Source of the DNA: Syntrophaceae bacterium
GTDB lineage: Bacteria; Desulfobacterota; BSN033; UBA1163
Assembly: GCA_013388645.1 (NCBI GenBank)
Contig: JACAEV010000154.1
Span: 1-51,436, forward strand
DNA: 51,436 nucleotides
Reading direction: 5' to 3'
Part shown: positions 1-7,730 of the stretch, piece by piece
How positions within the stretch are numbered: the stretch's first letter is position 1
Layout: each line of letters opens with the position of its first letter
Translations under genes and position numbers: made by a program
Notes under the pieces: model-generated
The model's input: only the letters and a program-made list of their open reading frames with translations
Told to the model about the DNA's origin: nothing
Databases searched by the model: none

Positions 1-27
1 CTTAAACTTTTTTCAGCAAAACCCCCT

Positions 28-1392
28 ATGCAAAAGCATGTTTACATCGAGACCTATGGTTGTCAAATGAATGAACACGATACCGAGCGAATCCTTCACC
101 TCTTGGAGGGAGCTCATTACCTTGAAACAAAAAATGCTAAAGAAGCCGATTTGATTCTGATTAACACCTGTAGTGTTCGGGAAAAACCGGAGCACAAAGT
201 CTACAGTGCACTGGGAAGATATAGATGGTTAAAGGAGAAGAGGGGCGCCCTGATCGGGGTGGCCGGTTGCGTTGCCCAACAGGAGGGACCTAAACTTCTG
301 GATCGAATTCCTTATCTGGATTTAGTCATTGGAACTCATGCCATCCCCAAAATCCCTCAATTATTAAAACAAATAGAAGAGAAGGGAGGAAGGGTTTGTG
401 AGACCCGTTTTGACCAAAACGGGCAATATTTAAAGGCGGTTCTTCCCAAAAAACCCTTCCGTCAGGTGAAATCTTTTGTAACAATTATGCAAGGATGCGA
501 CCATTTCTGTTCTTTTTGTATTGTCCCTTATGTAAGGGGAAGGGAGAAGAGTCGTTCAAGCAAAGAAATCTTTGAGGAGGTTCAACAGCTGGCTGAGAGG
601 GGCATCAAGGAGATCTGTCTCCTCGGCCAGAATGTCAATAGTTATCGCAAAGGATCGGGAGAGGAGATCCATTTCCCTGAGCTGCTCGAACGGATCCACC
701 CGATTGAAGGGATTGAAAGAATTCGGTTTACCACTTCTCATCCGAAAGACCTATCAGAGGAACTGATTCAGTCTTTTTCAAAGTTAGAGAAGCTCTGTGA
801 ACATATCCATCTTCCATTTCAATCGGGTTCCAATAAGGTGTTAAAAGCCATGCACCGGGGATATACAAAAGAATCTTATCTCGAAAAAATAGACCACTTA
901 AAGAAAACCTGTCCTTCTATATCCATAACGGCAGATGTCATGGTTGGGTTCCCAGGTGAGGGGGAAGAAGACTTTAGAGAAACTCTCGATCTCATGGAAA
1001 AGGTTCAATTCGATGACCTCTTTTCCTTTAAATACTCGCCGAGAAAGGGGACCCAGGCTGCCCAATTTAAAGATCAGGTTGAAGAGAAGGTCAAACAGGA
1101 AAGGCTGTCCCTCCTTCAAGAAACTCAGAAAGAAATCACTTTACGAAAAAATCGGAAATTGGAAGGTCAAGTGGAGGAGGTCTTAGTGGAAGGCCGAAGC
1201 AAACAGCACCATCAAGAGGTGATGGGAAGAACCCGATCCAATAAAATCGTTAATTTCGAAGGGGACCTCCGTTTGATTGGGAAGTTAGTCCACGTTCGAA
1301 TCATACAAGGTTATGCTCATTCCCTCCGCGGAGAGTGCTTGACGCAGGGGTCAGAGAGTCTGGGTGATGATAAAAATCCAAATTCTTCATGA
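28..1392 (+). CDS. miaB: tRNA-2-methylthio-N6-dimethylallyladenosine synthase MiaB
   Basis: This is a 454-residue radical-SAM methylthiotransferase that adds a methylthio group to i6A37 of tRNAs reading UNN codons. The N-terminal UPF0004 domain carries the cluster cysteines C12, C48 and C81. The radical SAM motif CDHFCSFC gives C157, C161 and C164. A TRAM RNA-binding domain closes the protein at about residues 375-440. Length and domain order match MiaB rather than MtaB or RimO. The reading frame stays open back to the window edge, so the start is not fenced by an upstream stop, but the N-terminus MQKHVYIETYGCQMN is the normal start of the family. No strong ribosome site is visible. The next gene converges on it after 6 bases. 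Confidence 0.95.
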   Translation: MQKHVYIETYGCQMNEHDTERILHLLEGAHYLETKNAKEADLILINTCSVREKPEHKVYSALGRYRWLKEKRGALIGVAGCVAQQEGPKLLDRIPYLDLVIGTHAIPKIPQLLKQIEEKGGRVCETRFDQNGQYLKAVLPKKPFRQVKSFVTIMQGCDHFCSFCIVPYVRGREKSRSSKEIFEEVQQLAERGIKEICLLGQNVNSYRKGSGEEIHFPELLERIHPIEGIERIRFTTSHPKDLSEELIQSFSKLEKLCEHIHLPFQSGSNKVLKAMHRGYTKESYLEKIDHLKKTCPSISITADVMVGFPGEGEEDFRETLDLMEKVQFDDLFSFKYSPRKGTQAAQFKDQVEEKVKQERLSLLQETQKEITLRKNRKLEGQVEEVLVEGRSKQHHQEVMGRTRSNKIVNFEGDLRLIGKLVHVRIIQGYAHSLRGECLTQGSESLGDDKNPNSS

Positions 1393-1398
1393 AAGGCA

Positions 1399-1920
1399 TC
1401 AAGGTTTCGGATTTTCTGTTAAATAGGCATTGACAAATTTATCGACCTGAGTTTTCACCATTTGGCGGATGTTGTCTGAACTAAAATCAATGCCCCATCC
1501 TCCTGTTGACCAGGTGACCGCAATGACCTTGGTCATCGGAGTCCGGACCAAGTTGACCTCCTGATTCAATTCAACTCTGATATAGAACAGATATCTCGTA
1601 ATTTGGGTTTTGAGTATAGAAATATTAACATCCACATAAAGAAAAGGGTGTCCACTTGCCTTAAGAAATTCTCCCCCTACTAATACCGGAATGCCTGCAG
1701 ATTTGAGCCTAAGCTCTGTATCGGTTTGAATTTGAACCTTGGTCAATCCGCTCATTTCTATCTGAGGGTCGAGGGGTTCCACAAAGAGAGAGACTCCTTG
1801 AAGACCTCGTAGGGTCAGACGAGTATTTTCATTATCTTGAGCGGAAATAAATGGAGCGGGCTTTAAAAAACATATCAGAATGGCCATCAGAAAAATCCAT
1901 CCTTTTTTATTTCTCATCAT
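1399..1920 (-). CDS. secreted protein of unknown function
   Basis: This 173-residue protein has a hydrophobic signal segment at residues 8-27 that ends in a plausible signal peptidase site (FISA-Q). The mature part is predicted to be soluble and alternates beta-type strands (LRGLQGVSLFVEPL, FLYVDVNISIL). I do not recognise a named domain. A GAGGGGG ribosome site precedes two adjacent ATG codons, and the first is taken as the start. It converges with miaB and is the last gene of a minus-strand run of small secreted or unknown proteins. An envelope location is inferred from the signal peptide only. Confidence 0.7.
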   Translation of the reverse strand: MMRNKKGWIFLMAILICFLKPAPFISAQDNENTRLTLRGLQGVSLFVEPLDPQIEMSGLTKVQIQTDTELRLKSAGIPVLVGGEFLKASGHPFLYVDVNISILKTQITRYLFYIRVELNQEVNLVRTPMTKVIAVTWSTGGWGIDFSSDNIRQMVKTQVDKFVNAYLTENPKP

Positions 1921-2039
1921 CTCACATTCCCCCTCGATTTTTTTTAAAAGTTATTAAATCATCCAATAATCCAGCCAGTGTTCGTCAAGGAGATAGGACG
2001 TGCCTTCGTAAAATTCATTTGGACCCCATCTCTTAGAAA

Positions 2040-2299
2040 TATAATTTATACTTTTTAGAGAAAATATCAATCCCGTCGTCATCCCCCAGTTTTGGGTACA
2101 AAGCAGGATCGACAGGGATGCTGGAGAAAATTTTAGAAGGGGATTAACTCCGCAGGTCTGTCAAAGGAAGACGACCCTATCGTGAGGGAATTTCAAGAAA
2201 GTTTCGAAGCTTAGGATTTAGCTGAATAGATGGGGTAATTCATAACTTTATCCACCTACGCAGAAGACCACGGGCTCTTCCCGGGGGGCTCCATTCTCT
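2040..2299. other. intergenic stretch without recognised gene
   Basis: This spacer lies between two minus-strand small-protein genes. It contains short G-rich runs around positions 2090-2145, but I could not assign a riboswitch, RNA gene or terminator. No open frame of note was seen. Confidence 0.4.
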
Positions 2300-2713
2300 T
2301 TACTGGATAATAAAGATATGCGTCCCTACCACATTGGTCATCTTTGACTTCCCGTCTTGAACATACTGAACATAGCCTTCTAAGAAATATTGACCACTTG
2401 ACCCCGGAACAAGATCGACATAAATTGTCTTGGGTGATCCATAACTGGTTTTGATGGCCTTTGTGCAGTAAGGTCCGTCCCCTGACCAGAAGAAACAGGC
2501 TCTTCTCACCTCGGGTCTACCGTCTGCCTCAAATTGAATCTTTACGGTAAATGCGATACCCAATCTGATCTCTCCCTCTCGCGGGGCTTCCATCCTTAAC
2601 AGTCTTAATTCCCCCGGAGCAAGGGGTCCGGTGGGTACGGTCGCACAAGAAAAAACCAACAAGATGACTCCACCCATCAGCACAGGCAGAAATTTTGATC
2701 GCATCTTCTTCAT
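2300..2713 (-). CDS. small predicted lipoprotein
   Basis: This 137-residue protein has an N-terminal lipoprotein signal: basic MKKMRSK, a hydrophobic stretch, then the lipobox LVFS-C with Cys23 as the predicted lipidated residue. The rest is a single small, probably beta-rich domain with two further cysteines in RRACFFWSGDGPYC. I do not recognise the family. The ribosome site GGGAGGAG sits 3 bases before the first ATG and 12 bases before a second in-frame ATG at 2704, so the true start may be the second one. Either choice leaves the signal peptide intact. It is probably anchored to a membrane of the cell envelope. Confidence 0.7.
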   Translation of the reverse strand: MKKMRSKFLPVLMGGVILLVFSCATVPTGPLAPGELRLLRMEAPREGEIRLGIAFTVKIQFEADGRPEVRRACFFWSGDGPYCTKAIKTSYGSPKTIYVDLVPGSSGQYFLEGYVQYVQDGKSKMTNVVGTHIFIIQ

Positions 2714-2783
2714 CTCCTCCCAAAGTTTTTTCCCTTTATCTTCGGTCCGCCCCTCGTTGTGGCTTTCATTATCCTAACAAAAG

Positions 2784-3113
2784 TTAAACTTTATCGCATC
2801 CAAGATATTTAAACAGACCAGCGATGTAATTTCCCCATGTGGGAATTAATTTATCAATTTCGTAGGAGAGGAGCGCGACCTCTCCTCGATGAATTTTATC
2901 ATGGACCTCCTCTAATTTTTCATATTTCAAAGGCCAAGTGATTTTTCCTGATTGATTAATCAGATAGAAACTTTTTCGCTTCTCATCGATTTCGACGATT
3001 CGTAAAAGATTGAGGCCATCCGCAGCCCAAAATTTAATCTCTTGTTTCTTCATCTCCTTTAATTTCTCCCAACTAAAGGGGCACTTCAGAAAAATTTCGA
3101 TGATTTCTGTCAC
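2784..3113 (-). CDS. hypothetical protein, 109 aa
   Basis: This is a short protein with no signal peptide or membrane segment, likely cytosolic. It starts with GTG after a purine-rich AGAGAG ribosome site. The sequence is charged, with an aromatic middle (IKFWAADGLNLLRIVEIDEKR, FYLINQSGKITWP), and looks like a small beta-sheet domain followed by a helix. I do not recognise it. Its coding look (no rare start cluster, good codon periodicity, its own ribosome site) and its place in the minus-strand run support it being real. Function is unknown. Confidence 0.55.
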   Translation of the reverse strand: MTEIIEIFLKCPFSWEKLKEMKKQEIKFWAADGLNLLRIVEIDEKRKSFYLINQSGKITWPLKYEKLEEVHDKIHRGEVALLSYEIDKLIPTWGNYIAGLFKYLGCDKV

Positions 3114-3183
3114 GGTTCTCTCTTTCTTCTTTTTAGAAATGGGCCTGAACTTTTTTTATCATGCCGGAGGAACTCCGTAAGGG

Positions 3184-4047
3184 TTAGGGGAGATGGCCCT
3201 TAATTCCGTCAATCGCCTCCTGGATCACATCTTTATAATGAAAATCTTCTTGTTCACATAAAGAGATCGCTAATTGGATTAACACCTTCACCTCATTGGG
3301 TTCAATCGAAATATCATAGATTCGCGACGCTAAATTAGCCCCTAATTCACTCATGGGGTCCAAGTCATTAAGATGAGATGAATTGAACGCATCGGCATAT
3401 TGACGAACGAAATTGAGAAAGATCCGTTCTGCCGAGGTTAATGTCAGCCAATCCGTCCTTTTATTTTTTCGGTTCCATACAAACGCCTTCAGCATGAGAC
3501 CGAGGTCCTCTGGAGAGCGAGAAGTGCTGGCCTCTATCAATTTGGGCCCCAGTTCTGGGTATTCGTTTTTAAGAAGGAGATCGATCGCTGCTTCAACGAT
3601 GCTATGGGCAAATTCGCGGTCTTTTGTAAAGTCTCCTGAAATGGGGCCAAAAGATTCTAACAACCTTTTAGCCCGGTCAATGACATACCCCTCTTCCGAT
3701 TCAGGAAAATTCCCATGGGCGTAAAAATCAGCTCCCCATACTCCATTATGAATTAACCAGCCGTCTTTAAATGCCTTTTGGGCCTGGCTCAGACGATTCG
3801 GTTTAAGGTAGATGAAGTCACGATGAGTATCCTCATATCCGGTAGGCCATTTCTCGGGCTGAAGAACGTACATAGAGATGTCCGGTGCAAAACTGCCATA
3901 ATAAAGGTCAAGGTTATAGCCCCATTCTGGAAATACATTTTCGGCAATATAGATATGCGCAGCGGGGTTGAAGGATTGAGCTAACCCCGGGAGCAGCAAG
4001 ACCAGAAATAAAGTGAGAGAGACCATTCGATTGAGAATTATTTTCAT
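3184..4047 (-). CDS. zinc-dependent phospholipase C-like secreted protein
   Basis: This 287-residue protein has a signal peptide at residues 1-25 ending at AQS. The mature protein begins FNPAAHIYIAE and carries a His/Asp pattern typical of the zinc-dependent phospholipase C/S1-P1-like helical fold (Pfam PF00882): His31, Asp56 in APD, His75, His100 in GWLIH, Asp107 and His111 in GADFYAH. These would form the trinuclear zinc site. The C-terminal third is helical and less conserved. Members of this family are often uncharacterised, so the substrate (phospholipid or other phosphodiester) is an inference. It is exported to the periplasm or beyond and heads a run of small envelope proteins on the same strand. 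Confidence 0.65.
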   Translation of the reverse strand: MKIILNRMVSLTLFLVLLLPGLAQSFNPAAHIYIAENVFPEWGYNLDLYYGSFAPDISMYVLQPEKWPTGYEDTHRDFIYLKPNRLSQAQKAFKDGWLIHNGVWGADFYAHGNFPESEEGYVIDRAKRLLESFGPISGDFTKDREFAHSIVEAAIDLLLKNEYPELGPKLIEASTSRSPEDLGLMLKAFVWNRKNKRTDWLTLTSAERIFLNFVRQYADAFNSSHLNDLDPMSELGANLASRIYDISIEPNEVKVLIQLAISLCEQEDFHYKDVIQEAIDGIKGHLP

Positions 4048-4397
4048 ATTCTTCCCCCTCTCTTGCCCCTCAAATCATTTGGGGAGACCTCCAAAATACA
4101 CGTATATTAAAAGCCGATCATGTTCCATGCCGTTGGGGGCTCATTGAAGCCTACCTTTCTCGCTTTCATCCTATCGTTAAAACATGAGTGTGTCAAATTC
4201 AATTCAGAAACCGAAATCGTCCTTCCCTGTCGGGACGATGGAGTGCCTAACCGATAATCGAGGGCTTACCAACAGAAGGATTTTCTTCATTCTGAGCGTA
4301 GTCTATAGAACGAGCATTTAAAAGTCAACAGGAATATTTGACAGCGGAGACTTCAAGGAGGAGAACTCCTCCCATGAAGTAGGACGAGAAACCTTTC
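4048..4397. other. intergenic stretch, nothing recognised
   Basis: About 350 bases lie between the phospholipase-like gene and the decayed HPt/receiver gene. I see no convincing open frame, RNA gene or repeat here. Confidence 0.4.
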
Positions 4398-4880
4398 TCA
4401 GAAATCAAAGATGATGAGTGGTGCGTAAGGATCCCCTTCAGAATCTGACTCAAATGGCCTCTTGATGGAGAGCAGTTCTGTTGTGATGTGACGTGGGAAC
4501 ACATCTTCAAGGCCAATGGTTTGACCTGGTATCAACGCTGAAGGTTCCTGGTTGGATTTCTCGAGAGCTAAGAGAATGTGGGGTACCATGATCGCTGAAA
4601 GAATAAGAATAATGATGTTTATATCTTTGAACCTTGGTCTGCTGCGGATGATCTGGCATAATTTTTCTCCGCTGATATGAAGCATAATCAAATCGATGAA
4701 GATGGCATCCGGCGTGTTGGCTAATTCCATCATACCATCTCGATGATTGATCCGGGTCTCCGTCTCCACTTTGTTGGCATAGTCGAATATTTTGTTTAAC
4801 CCAAGGGTGACTGCAGCACCTTTTAAAGAATGGGCATGACCTGCCACGATCTGGGCATTTCCTTTTAATACATTGCCCAA
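4398..4880 (-). pseudogene. degenerate HPt / receiver-domain remnant
   Basis: The frame encodes 160 residues made of broken signalling parts. Residues 13-24 read AGHAHSLKGAAV, the phosphotransfer histidine motif of HPt domains, but the upstream half of that domain is missing. At about residue 52 it switches without linker into the second half of a receiver domain (DAIFIDLIM with the phospho-acceptor Asp, then GEKLCQIIRSRP, then LILSA). The strand carrying the acidic pocket is absent and the region after LSA is shortened. The tail (RHITTELLSIKRPFE) looks like the linker that in intact proteins leads into a PAS or output domain, and it then ends. The joins suggest deletion within a larger hybrid signalling gene. 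A residual function cannot be excluded. Confidence 0.55.
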
Positions 4881-4977
4881 TCCTATTTTTTTAATGGAAA
4901 AGAATCATTTGCATTGAGGTAGAGGGATGAATTGAAAGGGGAACCGAACTACCGCATTTGCCTGAAGTTTATGTTTA

Positions 4978-5202
4978 TCAAATTTTTTTAGATGAATTAG
5001 AATCGAATGCCACGGTGGAAGACAGTTTAGCCTTTCTTTTCTCTGCCGTCTCAAAAAATAATTCTATATCTCTTTCCCGAAACCACATCCGATAGGGTGA
5101 ATCGACAGACTCTAAGATACATGTACCTTCTTTAACGGTCTTTACCTCATAGCACAGACCGGTGAATTTATGCTTGAATCTTTCTCCTTCTTCAATATTC
5201 AT
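4978..5202 (-). CDS. hypothetical small protein, 74 aa
   Basis: This is a small, charged, cytosolic-looking protein. Residues 1-50 look like a compact beta domain (GERFKHKFTGLCYEVKTVKEGTC begins it), followed by a helix and a Ser/Lys-rich tail. A GGAAGG ribosome site lies about 9 bases before the ATG. I do not recognise a family, though the short repeated beta pattern resembles small barrel domains that appear next to signalling genes. It sits directly upstream, on the same strand, of the decayed HPt/receiver remnant. Confidence 0.5.
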   Translation of the reverse strand: MNIEEGERFKHKFTGLCYEVKTVKEGTCILESVDSPYRMWFRERDIELFFETAEKRKAKLSSTVAFDSNSSKKI

Positions 5203-5892
5203 CGGGCATGGCCTTCCTTTTTAATATTCATGGGTTTCATGTCTCCTCTTCTTTCACGGTTATCATGATCTTAAGTGGGATATCCCTAGTCTATTTACTC
5301 TTCTATGGTTTGATTGGGTTGGGAGATGGTCTGAGATAAGGCAATACATCCATCACGTCCTGACTTCTGGCTATGAATTCCAGAGTATTCCATCGGCCAT
5401 ATTGTTCAATACCCAATAATAATTCTTCACCCTTAAACATATTTTAACTCTTATCCTTCTCCACGAATTCCACTTATTCTATTCCAGGATGGGTATATCT
5501 TATGGATCTTGTCCCTGAATCTCATGATGAAGCTATAAATTTTTAACAACGATTTTAAGTATCGTATTCTAAATGAAAACCAATGGACCTTAACAGGCTG
5601 TATCCCTAAAACCAATGTTTTACTTCTTGTCATCTCTAAACCTTTATCTGCCCTATTCGTTTCTAAATTGAAGATTAAGCAATTATCATACCGTTTTGTT
5701 TGAGATTAGATAACTAATTGTATTTTATATGTTATTTTAAATAAGGTTATTCTGCGTAGATACCTTTAAGTACAAAAAATTGTCTTTTGCTCTGATTTTT
5801 TGAAAGAGTTGATTCAACCAATCCCCTTTTTGGATTCATTCAGGCAGCGGTGGGAAGTGATGGGCGAATTCGTTTTGAAATCCGAACTTTAA
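5203..5892. other. intergenic stretch, AT-rich, no gene supported
   Basis: Nearly 700 bases lie between a small hypothetical gene and the DUF47 gene. A 60-codon minus-strand frame at 5451-5633 has no ribosome site and no recognisable sequence, so I do not call it. Positions 5640-5780 are strongly AT-rich. No repeat or RNA was recognised. Confidence 0.4.
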
Positions 5893-6519
5893 TTAAGTGT
5901 GTTTCATAACAATACTGGAGATGATGTTGGCGGCCTCGTCGCCCCGGTCGGCAGCGTTGCTAAGATGTCGATAAATCTCGCGCATCTTCAGCATGTACAC
6001 GGTATCGGTTCCCTTGAAGAGATCGGCCAGAGCCAGATGGTAAGCTTTTTCCATTTGGTTCTCATAAGACTTCGCCTTGACCGCATGCTCAGAGGCAATT
6101 TTCGGATAATCTCTCAAGATTTTGACCGCATCGTTTAATTCTCTGGCCGCTTTCCGAAGGATGTTAATCATATCTTTAATATGTTCGTCCCCTTTGACCT
6201 CATAAATCTCCATTTCGTCCACGGTGGTATTGGCGTAATCGACGACATCATCGATGGCACGGGAAAGGGCATAAATATCCTCTCGATCCAGAGGGGTGAC
6301 AAAGGTTTGATCCAGTTCTTCGATGAGGATCCGTCGAAGTTCATCTGCCTCCCTTTCTACGTTTCGAACCAGATTGGCGTTTTCCTTGGTTCCGTTCTCT
6401 GCAAAATTCCAGAGGGCTTCCAACCCCTCCACAGTCTTCGAGGACTGACGCGAAAGGATATCAAAAAATCGACCCTCCCCATTGGGAAACGCCTTTCTCT
6501 TTTTAAAACCGAATACCAT
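5893..6519 (-). CDS. DUF47 family (PhoU-like) protein
   Basis: This 208-residue all-helical protein of the DUF47/PhoU-like family is usually found beside Pit-type phosphate transporters and thought to regulate them. Family features seen here are the FFDILSRQSSKTVEGLEAL start, the acidic metal-binding-like helices EREADELRR and REDIYALSRAIDDVVDY, and the C-terminal RHLSNAADRGDEAAN repeat of the same motif. Length is normal. No Pit transporter is adjacent, which is unusual. It is the last gene of a minus-strand series (transketolase, HAD, DUF47), but it has its own sigma70-like promoter overlapped by the palindrome shared with the GntR cluster. Its expression therefore probably follows the ABC-importer locus. 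The ribosome site is GGAGG 6 bases before the ATG. Confidence 0.85.
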   Translation of the reverse strand: MVFGFKKRKAFPNGEGRFFDILSRQSSKTVEGLEALWNFAENGTKENANLVRNVEREADELRRILIEELDQTFVTPLDREDIYALSRAIDDVVDYANTTVDEMEIYEVKGDEHIKDMINILRKAARELNDAVKILRDYPKIASEHAVKAKSYENQMEKAYHLALADLFKGTDTVYMLKMREIYRHLSNAADRGDEAANIISSIVMKHT

Positions 6520-6544
6520 GAGAGGCCTCCAAGATTAAGCTAAC

Positions 6545-6562
6545 TACCTATGTAGACAGGTA
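6545..6562 (-). promoter_or_regulatory. operator A (GntR/HutC-type palindrome) before DUF47
   Basis: The plus strand reads TACCTATGTAGACAGGTA, with outer arms TACCT/AGGTA. Read toward DUF47 it overlaps the -10 element. It is one of four near-identical sites in the window (with 16398, 17747 and 21566) matching CCTRTNTASAYAGG. It fits the known HutC-subfamily shape GT-N-TA-N-AC, so the GntR protein at 20774 is the probable binder. Confidence 0.75.
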
Positions 6563-6587
6563 TAAAAGAAAATAATCATTTTGTCAA
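6559..6587 (-). promoter_or_regulatory. sigma70-type promoter for DUF47 gene
   Basis: The -35 is TTGACA (6587-6582), the spacer is 17 bases and the -10 is TATACC (6564-6559). The -35 hexamer contains the TGA stop codon of the preceding HAD gene. The -10 runs into operator A, so a bound repressor would block transcription. Confidence 0.7.
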
Positions 6588-7627
6588 TAGTTTTGTTTAA
6601 AAACGAAACAGAAGAGTTCCCTGGGGTCTTGGATCACAACATCGGCCCCGGCCTGGATCATTAATTCTCTAACAGTTTTTTTATTGTTTGGACCATGAAG
6701 AAAAGCAATGGCATGGAGGTTCAGATCTTTTTTCGCCCTCTGGGCGGCTATCATATCATCGACGACATCTCCGACGTAACCACAAATGGGGCGGGGAATA
6801 CCGATCTCCTGGACGGCCCTTAAAATAGAATAGGGGTGGGGCTTCGACCGCCTCGTTTTCTTTCCAGTTAAACGAAAGAGGCGGGTCTCCTCTTCTTCGC
6901 ATTCATTTAGGGTCACCATGCTTTTGAAATAGGGGAAAAGACGAAATCGCTTCAAAGCGAGTTCCGCTTCGAATCTTGGACGGCCACTCGCAATTCCCAT
7001 TTGGATTTTTTTTCGGAGAGTGGACAGAATCTTTTTGGGGACCAGCATCTTTTCTTGCCGATAAAGACCCTTCTCTTTATAGAAAAGACGAGGAAGATCA
7101 TAATGAGAAGAAAATTTTTCCCCTAAATAGATCTCTTGGAAAATACGCTTGATCAAATTATTTTTATTCAGGTCTCCTGATCGATAGACCCAACCGTCCC
7201 ATGAAGTTCCTAAAACTCGGTGGATCCCTCTCAGCCCTCCTCCTGACCTTTTGACTTTTTCTAAGAACATACGACGATCCCTTCTTCTCAACCGGATGAT
7301 CTTCTTCTGACGGAATTTGGAAGTTTTCGTTTTGAGATAGTAGAGATTCTCTTCAATAGAAGAAAATCTTTTTTGTTTTGGAAGAGGGGGAATCCCTGAA
7401 ACGGAGAGAAGGTAGAGAAGAAGCCCCGAGGTCAAATCCCAGTCATTATTAAACCCTCCTGCCGATTTGAAAAGAGAGATCTCTCCATCTGTCACCCAAT
7501 CCCCTGCCTGTCTTTGAAACCCCATGCAGGTTTTTAGATAGATTTGGATGGTCTGCTGAATGGTTTTACGATAGGACTTTGAAACGTCCACTAACACCCC
7601 ATCCATATCAAAGATGAGAACGTCCAT
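6584..7627 (-). CDS. HAD-superfamily phosphatase with enlarged cap
   Basis: This is a 347-residue haloacid-dehalogenase-fold hydrolase. Motif I is DMDGVLVD at residues 6-13 (nucleophile Asp6, acid/base Asp8), motif II is the Ser in ASGRP, motif III the Lys in SKPHP, and motif IV is GDVVDDM. The N-terminus DMDGVLVDVSKSYRKTIQQT resembles the subgroup of HAD-IA proteins linked to histidinol-phosphate-type aminotransferases. About 130 extra residues between motifs I and II, rich in Lys and Arg, enlarge the cap domain. A phosphomonoester substrate is expected, but its identity is unknown. I chose the internal ATG at 7627 because it starts directly at the conserved strand and has GGAG 10 bases upstream. 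It lies 104 bases after transketolase on the same strand and may share its message. Confidence 0.8.
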   Translation of the reverse strand: MDVLIFDMDGVLVDVSKSYRKTIQQTIQIYLKTCMGFQRQAGDWVTDGEISLFKSAGGFNNDWDLTSGLLLYLLSVSGIPPLPKQKRFSSIEENLYYLKTKTSKFRQKKIIRLRRRDRRMFLEKVKRSGGGLRGIHRVLGTSWDGWVYRSGDLNKNNLIKRIFQEIYLGEKFSSHYDLPRLFYKEKGLYRQEKMLVPKKILSTLRKKIQMGIASGRPRFEAELALKRFRLFPYFKSMVTLNECEEEETRLFRLTGKKTRRSKPHPYSILRAVQEIGIPRPICGYVGDVVDDMIAAQRAKKDLNLHAIAFLHGPNNKKTVRELMIQAGADVVIQDPRELFCFVFKQNY

Positions 7628-7730
7628 AATGATAAAGCTCCGATGGCCAACTTCCAATAACCAAACAACAGAAATTTCGGAAATTGATTATGGTCTGGTG
7701 TTTTGAATTTGGTGTTTGGTGATTTCCGCC

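Noticed and set aside
2080-2200. G-rich segment considered as a possible riboswitch or small RNA.
   Set aside because: No conserved core of any riboswitch class I know could be matched and no clear stem set was found by eye.
5451-5633. 60-codon minus-strand open frame in the long spacer before DUF47.
   Set aside because: No ribosome site, no recognisable motif and AT-rich surroundings; most likely chance.
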